Shown piece after piece: positions 1 to 7,210 of a stretch of 17,083 nt of DNA. This stretch comes from Clostridia bacterium (GTDB lineage Bacteria > Bacillota > Clostridia > Oscillospirales > Acutalibacteraceae). Made by a program: the position numbers and the translations under genes. The DNA is taken from NCBI GenBank assembly GCA_017559885.1, contig JAFYQN010000136.1, forward strand, positions 1 to 17,083. Direction: 5' to 3'. Positions within the stretch are counted from its first letter, which is position 1. Each line of letters opens with the position of its first letter. The notes below the pieces were generated by a model. It saw nothing but the letters and a program-made list of their open reading frames with translations. It made no database searches and had not been told where the DNA came from.

Positions 1-578
1 CAAATCGCAAGCAAAGCGTTTACGGCAAGTATTATCATATCAACGCCGTCAATACCAAAAAGTGAAGCCGATTGAATAAGCGAGGTAGCATTATACTGAC
101 CGAGAGATAATCTTACCCAAGGAAACGAAAGGTCGCTGATAAGCGTAATTTTTTGCGCGCCAATTATTCTGACTATTGCCACAAAGGATAAAAAGTAGGC
201 GTTTTTACAAACTTTACGCGCTACAAAGCAAACTAAAAACGGTATGCACCAAAGCGCGCCATGAGCAATACTTATACCAAAAACGGCAAGTACAACCACC
301 GCTATAGAAGACGCCCCGTTTAGCCCTGCGTAATCAAGCGGATAAAACCAACAAAACCAATAGTAAATGCATACGTGGTATATAAATCCAAATAAAAATC
401 CGCGACCAAATGCAAGGCGGAGTTTGTCGCCGCTATGCTTTATAAAAATGTAAAAAAGCGGTATAAACGATACCCACGAAACAAAAAACAACTCCGAAAA
501 AGTAAGCGGCAAAGCCGACAAAATTGCGCTTAAAAAAATCAAAACGCAAGGTTTTGTAACAAAACTTTTTATTTTCAT
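1..578 (-). CDS. lnt: Apolipoprotein N-acyltransferase, N-terminal part (cut by window edge)
   Basis: This reading frame begins at the ATG at 578 and is still open at base 1, giving about 192 residues. It is preceded by a strong ribosome binding site (AAAGGAGG on the minus strand, about 583-594). The translation is a run of hydrophobic segments. It includes GFLFGFIYHVCIYYWF, then a PLDYAGLNG stretch, and near the window edge FPWVRLSLGQYN followed by LIQSASLFGIDGVDMIILAVNALLA. The last part matches the conserved periplasmic-side region of Lnt (fPW..lG...., LiQ.As..G..G...li..vNa). In that family the membrane domain is followed by an extracytoplasmic nitrilase-fold domain with a Glu-Lys-Cys triad, which would lie left of the window and cannot be checked. 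Lnt adds the third acyl chain to lipoproteins. The gene is divergent from the sugar operon starting at 732. The family call is fairly sure; activity is unproven. Confidence 0.82.
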   Translation of the reverse strand, partial: MKIKSFVTKPCVLIFLSAILSALPLTFSELFFVSWVSFIPLFYIFIKHSGDKLRLAFGRGFLFGFIYHVCIYYWFCWFYPLDYAGLNGASSIAVVVLAVFGISIAHGALWCIPFLVCFVARKVCKNAYFLSFVAIVRIIGAQKITLISDLSFPWVRLSLGQYNATSLIQSASLFGIDGVDMIILAVNALLAI

Positions 579-607
579 TTTTACCGCCTCCTTTGTGTGA
601 TTTGTTA

Positions 608-636
608 ATTGTACCACATAATTCTAACTTTTTCTA
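608..636 (-). promoter_or_regulatory. Possible sigma-A promoter of the lnt-like gene
   Basis: On the minus strand a -10 like TACAAT (608-613) lies 17 nt from a weak -35 like TAGAAA (631-636), upstream of the ATG at 578. The -10 is good, the -35 has only four of six matches, so this is tentative. Confidence 0.35.
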
Positions 637-665
637 CCCATTTTATTTTTGACCCCTTTATTTAA

Positions 666-694
666 TTGACTTTTCAAATTATTTATATTATATT
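666..694 (+). promoter_or_regulatory. Sigma-A promoter of the GH127 operon
   Basis: TTGACT (666-671), a 17-nt spacer and TATATT (689-694) lie 37 nt before the ATG at 732. A G-rich ribosome binding site (GGGGGA, 720-725) sits between. No clear operator, cre site or riboswitch fold was seen in the 153-nt divergent gap (579-731). Confidence 0.65.
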
Positions 695-731
695 TAAACT
701 AATAAAGACTCGTATTTTTGGGGGATTTTAA

Positions 732-2690
732 ATGACTTTTTACAATCAGTTTACGGCAAATTATCCAAGAAACAATACCGATAAGTTTTTTGATATAAAT
801 CGCGAAGCCAACTTTACAGGTTGGCTTGACCGCAGTTTAAATCTTATTACCGATATGCAACTTCGCGACGCTAAAATGTGGCGTCTTTTTGTGGAGCAAT
901 TCCGTGGTACTCCCGATGATCACGATGCAGGTTGGCGCGGTGAGTTTTGGGGCAAAATGATGCGCGGCGCTTGCTTTGTTTATTCTTATTCAAAGGACAA
1001 GGAGCTCTACGATGTTTTAAAGAATACCGTAAACGACCTCGTTGAAAGTCAGGATGAACTTGGTCGTATTAGTACGTACAGTGTCGAAAAAGAATACGAC
1101 GGTTGGGACCTCTGGAGTCGCAAGTACGTGCTTCTTGGTATGCAATATTTTGTGGAAATTTGCGATGACCAAGAATTTAACGCAAAGGTAATCGACTGTA
1201 TGAAGAAGCAGGTTGATTATCTTATGCAGCGCATTGGTTGGCAAACCGAGGGCAAGCTTCTTATCACTCGTCTTACACGCCATTGGAGAGGTCTTAATTC
1301 TTCATCTATCCTTGAACCTATTGTTCGTCTATATTCACTCACAGAAGAGAAAAAATATTTAGATTTTGCAGAGTATATCGTAGCGTGTGGCGGTATGGAC
1401 GTTGAAAACGTTTTTGAACTAGCGTACAACAACGACTTGCATCCATATCAGTACCCCGTAACCAAAGCGTATGAAATGACTTCTTGCTTTGTGGGTCTTT
1501 TAGAATACTATCGTATAACCAAAAATGAAAAACACCTAAAGGCTATAATAAATTTTGCCAACCGTGTTTTAGAAGATGATTTTACAGTAATTGGTTCTGC
1601 AGGTTGCACACACGAACTTTTTGACCACTCTACAGTACGTCAGTCAAATCCTGACCGTGGCGACCCACGCGCGCAAGAAACCTGTGTAACCGTAACACTT
1701 ATGCAGTTTTTCTACCAACTCAACCTCATAACAGGCGACGCAAAGTATATGGACGCTTTTGAGCGCTCGCTATATAACGGCTATCTCGGCGCGGTTAACA
1801 CCGACGGCGCTATTGATACAACTGCGGCAAAGCAATACCCCGAACTTAAAATGGTGCCAATGCCGTTTGACAGTTACAGCCCACTTACCCCTGGTATTCG
1901 TGGTAACGGCACAGGCGGTTTAAAACCCTTTGAAGACGGCAGATATTATGGTTGTTGCATTTGCATTGGCTCTGCAGGTATTGGTGTTGCTATGAAGACC
2001 GCTGTGCTTACAAGCGGTGTCGGTGTGGTTGTAAACCTATATGAAAAAGGTGCTGTAAACCAACCTCTTGCAAACGGAAACATAGTAAACCTTGCTTTTG
2101 ATACCGAATATCCGGTTGACAATAAGGTTAAAATTACGGTTGATACCGACGAAAAAGATGATTTTGAAATTCTTTTGAGAAATCCTTATTGGAGTGAAAA
2201 CACACGTTGTCTTGTAAACGGAAAAGAAATAAACGTTACAAAGGGTTATATTTCTATCTACCGCAAGTGGATAAAAGGTGACGTTATCGAAATTGATTTT
2301 GATATGAGAGCAAAGGCAATTTTCCCAATTCCTTACGGCTCACAAATACTTATGAACAAGGTTATTTGGGGCGCTAACTGTATGTGCCCAACCTTTGACC
2401 GCGAACATCCGTCAACCAGAAATCATATCGCAATTCAGTATGGTCCTTTGATGTTGGCGCAAGAAAACCGTTTGGGCTATAGCGTTGACGATGCCGTTAG
2501 CGTAGCGGTAAACGAAGACGGATACGTCGACATCGTAATTCCCGAAAACAAAACTGCGCCTTACGCTTGCGAGATTGAAGCACAAATTCCTACCACCGAT
2601 GGCGGCTACTTTACCGTTACCGATTACGCATCGGCAGGCAAACTCTGGACCGAAGAGAGCAAGATGGCAGTTTGGTTTAATACAAAATAG
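732..2690 (+). CDS. GH127-family (DUF1680) beta-L-arabinofuranosidase-like glycosidase
   Basis: The 652-residue protein has the length and features of the GH127/DUF1680 family, whose reference member is HypBA1 of Bifidobacterium longum. That enzyme releases beta-L-arabinofuranose using a zinc-bound cysteine nucleophile. The EYDGWDLWSRKYVLLG segment (about residues 115-135) is a family hallmark. Glu316 and Cys318 (in QETC) and Cys408-Cys409 (in YYGCC) match the four zinc ligands of the family, so the metal site looks intact. The sequence after the Cys pair is CICIGSAGIG instead of the CCPxN type I know from family members, so this is a divergent branch. There is no signal peptide, so it probably acts in the cytoplasm on imported oligosaccharides. 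The next gene starts 11 nt after the stop. The true substrate is unknown. Confidence 0.85.
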   Translation: MTFYNQFTANYPRNNTDKFFDINREANFTGWLDRSLNLITDMQLRDAKMWRLFVEQFRGTPDDHDAGWRGEFWGKMMRGACFVYSYSKDKELYDVLKNTVNDLVESQDELGRISTYSVEKEYDGWDLWSRKYVLLGMQYFVEICDDQEFNAKVIDCMKKQVDYLMQRIGWQTEGKLLITRLTRHWRGLNSSSILEPIVRLYSLTEEKKYLDFAEYIVACGGMDVENVFELAYNNDLHPYQYPVTKAYEMTSCFVGLLEYYRITKNEKHLKAIINFANRVLEDDFTVIGSAGCTHELFDHSTVRQSNPDRGDPRAQETCVTVTLMQFFYQLNLITGDAKYMDAFERSLYNGYLGAVNTDGAIDTTAAKQYPELKMVPMPFDSYSPLTPGIRGNGTGGLKPFEDGRYYGCCICIGSAGIGVAMKTAVLTSGVGVVVNLYEKGAVNQPLANGNIVNLAFDTEYPVDNKVKITVDTDEKDDFEILLRNPYWSENTRCLVNGKEINVTKGYISIYRKWIKGDVIEIDFDMRAKAIFPIPYGSQILMNKVIWGANCMCPTFDREHPSTRNHIAIQYGPLMLAQENRLGYSVDDAVSVAVNEDGYVDIVIPENKTAPYACEIEAQIPTTDGGYFTVTDYASAGKLWTEESKMAVWFNTK

Positions 2691-2701
2691 AGGTTTTTAA
2701 A

Positions 2702-3502
2702 ATGGAAGTAAGATGGGACTATTTAACACCGCCCGACTTTGAGAAACTTGTCAAAGAAGAGCGACTTTGCATCCTACCAATTGGTTGCTTAGAGCGTCAC
2801 GGCGACCATTTGCCTTTTGGTACCGATGGTCTTGTGTGCCATGATATTTGTGTTCGCGCGGCGCAAAAAGAAAATTGCGTTGTGTTTCCTACCTATTGGT
2901 TTGGTCAAATTCATGAAGCGGCATGTTTTACGGGCGCAATAAATTTTAAAACCGATATGCTTTGCAATATGCTTGAGCAACTGCTCGACACAATAGCAAG
3001 CAATGGTTTTAAAAAGATTCTCATTGTTAGCGGTCACGGTGGCAATACCAACTTTTTGCAATATTTTGCAATGTCGCAACTTGACCGTGAGGTAGATTAT
3101 ACCCTTTATAGTTGTTTTGCTTATGGTGAAGGTCGTTTTGCAAACCTTGATATTTGGGACACCGAAAGAGGCGGCCACGCCGACGAGCGTGAAACAAGTT
3201 TGGTTATGGCAACCGCGCCCGGCAGTGTAAAATTAGAGTATCAAAAAATTCCCGAAAGAATTATGCCAAAGTGCGAACTTGCCGATTTGGGCAGTCGTGT
3301 TTATACAGGTCTTTGGTGGTATGATAAATGGCCTAACAACGTTACGGGCGAGCCCAGCGCCGCAACCAAAGAAAAGGGCGAAATTGCTATTTCTGCGGCG
3401 GTAGAGGACCTTGCCGAAATAATTGCTAATGTAAAGGCAGACACCGTTGTTCCAAGACTACAACAAGAGTTTTACGACAAGGTTCGCGAAAAGGTAAAAT
3501 AA
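2702..3502 (+). CDS. Creatininase-family metal-dependent amidohydrolase
   Basis: This 266-residue cytoplasmic protein has the creatininase-fold signatures in order. LPIGCLERHGDHLPFGTD gives candidate metal ligands Glu31, His33 and Asp42. Then come SGHGGN (His112) and GGHADERETS (His159, Glu162, Glu164). The GHGGN form, where true creatininase has GHYEN as I recall it, places it with the broader family (MftE, FAPy deformylase, sugar or inositol ring hydrolases) and not with creatininase itself. It lies between a glycosidase gene and a sugar kinase gene, one base from the kinase start, so a role in processing a sugar-derived lactone, amide or cyclic ketone is more plausible than creatinine breakdown. 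That role is inferred from context only. The ribosome binding site is a modest AGAGG. Confidence 0.85.
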   Translation: MEVRWDYLTPPDFEKLVKEERLCILPIGCLERHGDHLPFGTDGLVCHDICVRAAQKENCVVFPTYWFGQIHEAACFTGAINFKTDMLCNMLEQLLDTIASNGFKKILIVSGHGGNTNFLQYFAMSQLDREVDYTLYSCFAYGEGRFANLDIWDTERGGHADERETSLVMATAPGSVKLEYQKIPERIMPKCELADLGSRVYTGLWWYDKWPNNVTGEPSAATKEKGEIAISAAVEDLAEIIANVKADTVVPRLQQEFYDKVREKVK

Positions 3503-3503
3503 A

Positions 3504-4385
3504 ATGATTTACACTTTAACCTTAAACCCTGCTGTTGATTACTATATTACGGTTGAGAATTTAAAAAGTGGTACAGTCAACCGAACCAAGACCGAGAAAA
3601 TCCGTTTTGGCGGCAAGGGAATAAACGTATCGCTTGTTTTAAAAGAGTTTGGGTTTGAATCGGTTTGTTTAGGGTTTGTTGGTGGCTTTACAGGCGATGC
3701 GCTCGAAAACCATTTACTGCAAAACGGCATAAACTGCGATTTTGTAAAGGTGTCGGGCAATACCCGTATAAACGTAAAACTAAACGATACCGATATAAAC
3801 GCAACCGGACCCGACATATCGCAAGAAGAAATCCACGAACTTTATAAAAAGTTAAATAGTATTAAAAGCGGCGACTTTTTAATACTTTCGGGCTCGGTGC
3901 CAAAAAACTTGCCACAAGATATATATCAAAGCATACTTGAGCTTTTAGTTGATAAGGGCATAAATTTTGTAGTAGATGCCGAAGGAGATTTGCTACTTGA
4001 TACGCTAGGATATAATCCTTTTTTAATAAAGCCAAATCATCACGAACTAGGCAAAATATTTGGTGTGGAAATTAGCGATTTTGCCACCGCTATAACCTAT
4101 GCCAAGCAGTTACAAAACAAAGGCGCGCAAAACGTAATGGTGTCTTTGGGTGAGCAAGGTGCTGTCTTGGTAGACCAAAACGGCAACACCCATACCCAAG
4201 CCGCGCCCAAGGGCGAGGTAATAAGCGCCGTCGGCTCGGGCGATAGCGCAGTAGCGGCATTTATGGCGGAATATTTGCGTGGCAAAGATTATGCCGATTG
4301 TTTAAAAACGGCGATCGCCGCAGGAAGCGCTACGGCGTTTTCGGACGGCTTGGCTACAAAAGAAGAAATAAAAAAACTTATATAA
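3504..4385 (+). CDS. PfkB-family sugar-phosphate kinase, 1-phosphofructokinase type
   Basis: The 293-residue protein is full length for the FruK/LacC branch of the PfkB (ribokinase-like) family. It has the N-terminal TLTLNPAVDY, GGKGINVS (about residues 36-43), the phosphate-site INVKL and ATGP segments, LSGSVP, IKPNHHEL, VSLGEQGA and the C-terminal GSGDS with the probable catalytic base Asp247. These features favour a phosphorylated substrate such as fructose 1-phosphate or tagatose 6-phosphate over a free sugar. No PTS fructose permease or DeoR/FruR regulator is nearby, which is unusual for fruK; instead the gene sits in a GH127 operon. The start codon follows the creatininase stop by one base, implying translational coupling. 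The exact substrate cannot be settled from sequence, so no gene symbol is given. Confidence 0.87.
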   Translation: MIYTLTLNPAVDYYITVENLKSGTVNRTKTEKIRFGGKGINVSLVLKEFGFESVCLGFVGGFTGDALENHLLQNGINCDFVKVSGNTRINVKLNDTDINATGPDISQEEIHELYKKLNSIKSGDFLILSGSVPKNLPQDIYQSILELLVDKGINFVVDAEGDLLLDTLGYNPFLIKPNHHELGKIFGVEISDFATAITYAKQLQNKGAQNVMVSLGEQGAVLVDQNGNTHTQAAPKGEVISAVGSGDSAVAAFMAEYLRGKDYADCLKTAIAAGSATAFSDGLATKEEIKKLI

Positions 4386-4403
4386 GTTGGGTGAGATTAC
4401 AAA

Positions 4404-6038
4404 ATGGAAACCCCTTTAGCACAAAAACAAAAGAAATTCCCGTGGGCATTACTGATAGGACTACTTTTGCAAACACCTGTTTTGGTTACCGCGTTGTTAG
4501 GAGCGGTAAACCTACTGGGTGACTTTCTTTTGAGCTTTACAAATGCTGACTATATTAGCGATACAATGATAGTTGGTTTAGAAAACTATCTGGGTATATT
4601 AGATTTTGGTATACCCATATACAACACAGTTGCATTTTTTGTAGTTGTGCTTGTGTTTTGCATCGGCACAATTGTATCGGCGCTGTTTATTTCAAAACTG
4701 AAAACAATTTTTGGCGTATTAGCAAGCGTGGCGTTAGCGATGTTTTCTTTTGCGGCAATCTTTGTTAATTTTTCAAAAGTAATATTTTCTTCCGATTCAC
4801 ACGGCTATATAAATTCCGTGCTTTTAAGACTTGGAATACTTTTAAGACTTAGAATATTAGATGTGCCTGTCATGTGGTTAAAAGAGTATGGCGCGGCAAT
4901 CTATCTTGCTTTGGCGATTGCGGCAATTACTGCGCCCGTTTTCATAATCACATATGTTTTTGCAAAATCGGGCAAAAAGACGGTTGGTGTTATGACTGCG
5001 GTTTGCGCTATTCCGCTACTTTTTACAGGCACGAGCAACATGGCGCTTGAACTACTTGGTTATCCTTCCTATCACAACGCTGCCGATTGGCTTCCACTTT
5101 TTATAAAAGATTTTTATTTCGTGCACTACGAAATCGGCTACGCAAGCGCGGCATGGATTTATTTGCTGATTATGTATTTTGTATGGTGCGTGGTATGGTG
5201 CGGCATAATTTTTATTTGGTCAATAATTTTGCGTCACATAAAACTACCACAAACGCCAAGAAAAATTATAGATTACATAATAAAAATTATAGGTTATATT
5301 TTATTTGCAGGCACTATTTTAAAAGCGGTAAGCTTTGTTTTGCCTAACGTAATATATAGTTTAAACACTTCGTTTAAACCACTGGACGAACTTTTAATAG
5401 TTCCATCGTCGTTTTTTGTAAAGCGACCGATTCTTAGCAATTACACAACGTATTTTAAACTTGTTTCCGAAGTTGTTGGAAATATCGATATAACGTCAGT
5501 CCTTTTGGATTTGTGCGCGATTGTGATGGTGTGCTTAATTTTACTTGTGCCATCGGCTATTGGCTTTGCGATTTTAAAAAATAAAAAAGTTAAAATAGGA
5601 TTATCATTTATATTTGTGCCTTGGATTGCGTTTTTGCCGTTTTCACTTTCTGTACAAAACCAAAGATTATATAGCATATACTCGTTTATTACAGGTTTTG
5701 GCGCAGTGATAGTATTTTTGGCAACATATATTTTAACAAAATCGGTAATGGATGCTAAAAAATGCAAAGTGGCAAAGATAATAGGTAGCGCAATTTGTGT
5801 GTTTAGTACTATTTTCTTTGTTGGTATGGCAAGCGTAAATTTTGTTATTCCAATATCTAATGAGATAAATTGGATAACAGTAAATAGAATGCTTACATCA
5901 GGCGGAATCGCGAGAGCGGGTAGCGCTATGGTGGGAGATGCGTTACTTTGCTTGTTTACACTTGCAACGGCGGTAATACCAATAGTTTCGTTTTTGGTTA
6001 CTTATTTTATCGGCGATAAAAAGAATAAAAGCAAATAA
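4404..6038 (+). CDS. 12-helix membrane protein resembling a MalF-MalG sugar permease fusion without EAA loops
   Basis: The 544 residues form about twelve hydrophobic helices in two halves of six. The first half has LLSFTNADY (42-50), VGLENY (57-62) and IGYASAAW (244-251), which match conserved places in CUT1 permeases of the MalF type (SFtn, FvGLxNY, GyAsA). After a polar linker (about 277-287) the second half has NTSFKPLDEL (321-330), VPSSFF and ILSNYTTYF (343-351). This is the periplasmic loop signature of MalG-type permeases (SFKpxxEl, P, TlxNYxxlf). In each half the place where the EAAxxDGA coupling loop should lie is short and lacks the motif. Canonical CUT1 permeases are two separate proteins of about 300 residues. 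No ATPase or binding-protein gene is visible nearby. It is the last gene of the sugar operon, 18 nt after the kinase. It could be a degenerate, ATPase-independent or repurposed permease; the homology is judged by eye. Confidence 0.55.
   Translation: METPLAQKQKKFPWALLIGLLLQTPVLVTALLGAVNLLGDFLLSFTNADYISDTMIVGLENYLGILDFGIPIYNTVAFFVVVLVFCIGTIVSALFISKLKTIFGVLASVALAMFSFAAIFVNFSKVIFSSDSHGYINSVLLRLGILLRLRILDVPVMWLKEYGAAIYLALAIAAITAPVFIITYVFAKSGKKTVGVMTAVCAIPLLFTGTSNMALELLGYPSYHNAADWLPLFIKDFYFVHYEIGYASAAWIYLLIMYFVWCVVWCGIIFIWSIILRHIKLPQTPRKIIDYIIKIIGYILFAGTILKAVSFVLPNVIYSLNTSFKPLDELLIVPSSFFVKRPILSNYTTYFKLVSEVVGNIDITSVLLDLCAIVMVCLILLVPSAIGFAILKNKKVKIGLSFIFVPWIAFLPFSLSVQNQRLYSIYSFITGFGAVIVFLATYILTKSVMDAKKCKVAKIIGSAICVFSTIFFVGMASVNFVIPISNEINWITVNRMLTSGGIARAGSAMVGDALLCLFTLATAVIPIVSFLVTYFIGDKKNKSK
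4821..4856 (+). repeat. 18-bp tandem duplication inside the permease-like gene
   Basis: Two adjacent 18-bp units (4821-4838 and 4839-4856) differ at one base and encode LLRLGI followed by LLRLRI. The unit length keeps the frame, so this looks like a recent in-frame slippage duplication in the first half of the fusion protein. Confidence 0.8.
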
Positions 6039-6065
6039 AAAAAGCGAGGATTTTCCTCGCTTTTT
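6039..6065. terminator. Bidirectional intrinsic terminator between the sugar operon and lexA-rnhA
   Basis: A perfect 12-bp inverted repeat (6039-6050 and 6054-6065, arms AAAAAGCGAGGA and TCCTCGCTTTTT, loop TTT) starts one base after the permease-like stop codon. The GC core is flanked by A and T runs on both sides, so it can end the plus-strand operon and the convergent lexA-rnhA transcript. Confidence 0.88.
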
Positions 6066-6111
6066 ATTATTGTAATAGATAATATAATCATTTTTGCGAA
6101 ACGATTATAAC

Positions 6112-6139
6112 TGCATTTTACAAGGATTTGTAAAATGCA
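6112..6139 (-). repeat. Hairpin over the rnhA stop codon
   Basis: A perfect 12-bp inverted repeat (6112-6123 and 6128-6139, four-base loop) spans the rnhA stop codon at 6118-6120. It has no adjacent T-run, so it is more likely an mRNA 3'-end stabiliser than a terminator. A weaker stem-loop follows at 6083-6109 (arms TATAATC and GATTATA). Confidence 0.6.
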
Positions 6140-6552
6140 ACTGCAAGTTGGTCGCATCTTTCGTTTTCGGGGTGACCTGCGTGACCTTTTACCCAGTTGA
6201 TTGTAACGTCGTGAACTTTAAGTAGTTCTAAAAGCCGTTCCCACAAATCAGGGTTAAGGGCGGGCTTTTTGTCTGCCTTTCGCCAACCGTTTTTTTGCCA
6301 CGATGCCGCCCAACCCTTGCCGATGCCGTCCGATACGTACTTTGAATCGGTGGTAAGGGTTACTTTGCAGGGCTCTTTTAGTTGTTCGAGCGCCTTAATT
6401 ACGGCAGTAAGCTCCATACGGTTATTGGTGGTGTCTTTTTCTCCGCCCGAGAGTTCTTTTTCTCGTCCGTTATAGCGAAGTACTGCGCCCCAACCACCCG
6501 GACCCGGATTGCCCGAGCAGGCGCCGTCGGTAAAAATTTCTACTTGTTTCAT
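6118..6552 (-). CDS. rnhA: Ribonuclease HI
   Basis: The 144-residue protein is a complete bacterial-type RNase HI, which cuts the RNA strand of RNA-DNA hybrids. It shows IFTDGACSGNPGPGGWG at the N-terminus, NNRMEL, TTDSKYV and VKGHAGHPENERCDQLA. These give the metal-binding acidic set Asp9, Glu47, Asp69 and Asp134, plus His124 in the flexible loop. Its ATG comes 9 nt after the lexA stop codon and its ribosome binding site (AAGGT) lies in that gap, so it is almost certainly co-transcribed with lexA. It would then be induced together with lexA during the SOS response. It is convergent with the sugar operon and separated from it by a bidirectional terminator. Confidence 0.97.
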   Translation of the reverse strand: MKQVEIFTDGACSGNPGPGGWGAVLRYNGREKELSGGEKDTTNNRMELTAVIKALEQLKEPCKVTLTTDSKYVSDGIGKGWAASWQKNGWRKADKKPALNPDLWERLLELLKVHDVTINWVKGHAGHPENERCDQLAVAFYKSL

Positions 6553-6561
6553 GATTATACC

Positions 6562-7149
6562 TTAATACTTTCTAAAACTGCCTACGACTTTACCAAGCAC
6601 CATTGGTTTTTCGGGGTAAATGGGTGAAAAGTCGGGGTTTTCGGGCATAAAGATTACCTTGTTGTCTTTAATAAGCAGGCGTTTTACGGTTGCCTCGTCA
6701 TTGTCCATACCAATAATTATATCGCCGCTACGACAGGGAGCGTTTTTGTCGGCAATAACAATATCGCCCGGCAGTAGTCCTGCGTCACGCATACTAAAGC
6801 CAACAACTTTTAATGCAAAAAGACCTTCAGCATCTTTGGTTGGGTAGGGGATATAATCTTCAATCTGTTCAACCGCCAAAATTGGTTGACCCGCGGTAAC
6901 GCGACCGACAAGCGGTACCATTGAGGCGTCAAAATTATTTTCAAGGTGGATAGCGCGCGAGTATTTTGCATCGCGCGAAATATAACCGTACTCTTCCAAC
7001 GTGTTAAGGATTGCGTGCACTGTAGAGGTTGACTTGATACCCGTAGCGGTACAAATCTCTCTTACACTTGGTGGAATACCGTTTTGCATTTTTTTAACAA
7101 GAAAGTTATAAACCGCCTCTTGCTTTGCGGTAAGCGGAGCTTTATCCAT
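6562..7149 (-). CDS. lexA: LexA, SOS transcriptional repressor
   Basis: The 195-residue protein has an N-terminal winged helix-turn-helix (PPSVREICTATGIKSTSTVH, about 26-45) and a C-terminal S24 autoprotease domain. The self-cleavage site is Ala86-Gly87 (VTAGQPI). The catalytic dyad is Ser119 (GFSMRDAGLLPGD) and Lys156 (EATVKRL). All parts needed for RecA-stimulated self-cleavage are present. The start is supported by a GAGGTG ribosome binding site. A LexA-box-like site and a good promoter lie just upstream, indicating autoregulation. rnhA follows at a 9-nt gap. Upstream on the same strand are two TSUP exporter genes; the lexA promoter overlaps the stop codon of the nearer one. Confidence 0.97.
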   Translation of the reverse strand: MDKAPLTAKQEAVYNFLVKKMQNGIPPSVREICTATGIKSTSTVHAILNTLEEYGYISRDAKYSRAIHLENNFDASMVPLVGRVTAGQPILAVEQIEDYIPYPTKDAEGLFALKVVGFSMRDAGLLPGDIVIADKNAPCRSGDIIIGMDNDEATVKRLLIKDNKVIFMPENPDFSPIYPEKPMVLGKVVGSFRKY

Positions 7150-7162
7150 AAAAACACCTCGC

Positions 7163-7176
7163 CGAACATTTATTCG
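7163..7176 (-). promoter_or_regulatory. LexA operator (SOS box)
   Basis: On the minus strand the site reads CGAATAAATGTTCG, one base from the Gram-positive SOS consensus CGAAC-N4-GTTCG. It lies 13 bp before the lexA start codon and over the transcription start expected from the promoter at 7182-7210, the position expected for autorepression. Confidence 0.8.
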
Positions 7177-7181
7177 GCTTT

Positions 7182-7210
7182 ATTATAGCATAGCCCGCGC
7201 AGTCTTTCAA
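7182..7210 (-). promoter_or_regulatory. Sigma-A promoter of lexA-rnhA
   Basis: On the minus strand, -35 TTGAAA (7205-7210), a 17-nt spacer and a consensus -10 TATAAT (7182-7187) place the transcription start near 7175, inside the SOS box. The -35 overlaps the stop codon (7207-7209) of the upstream TSUP gene. Confidence 0.82.

Noticed and set aside
579..731. Riboswitch or T-box in the divergent intergenic region
   Set aside because: The region is short and A/T-rich, with promoters but no stable conserved fold.
2789..3178. Open frame of 129 codons on the minus strand
   Set aside because: It lies wholly inside the creatininase-family gene, has no ribosome binding site and no recognisable domain; it mirrors the codon pattern of the real gene.
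5441..5767. Open frame of 108 codons on the minus strand
   Set aside because: It is antisense to the membrane-protein gene; long antisense frames are expected opposite hydrophobic coding sequence.
6842..6852. GTAGGGG inside lexA as a further REP copy
   Set aside because: No inverted repeat follows the GTAG, so it is only a chance match.
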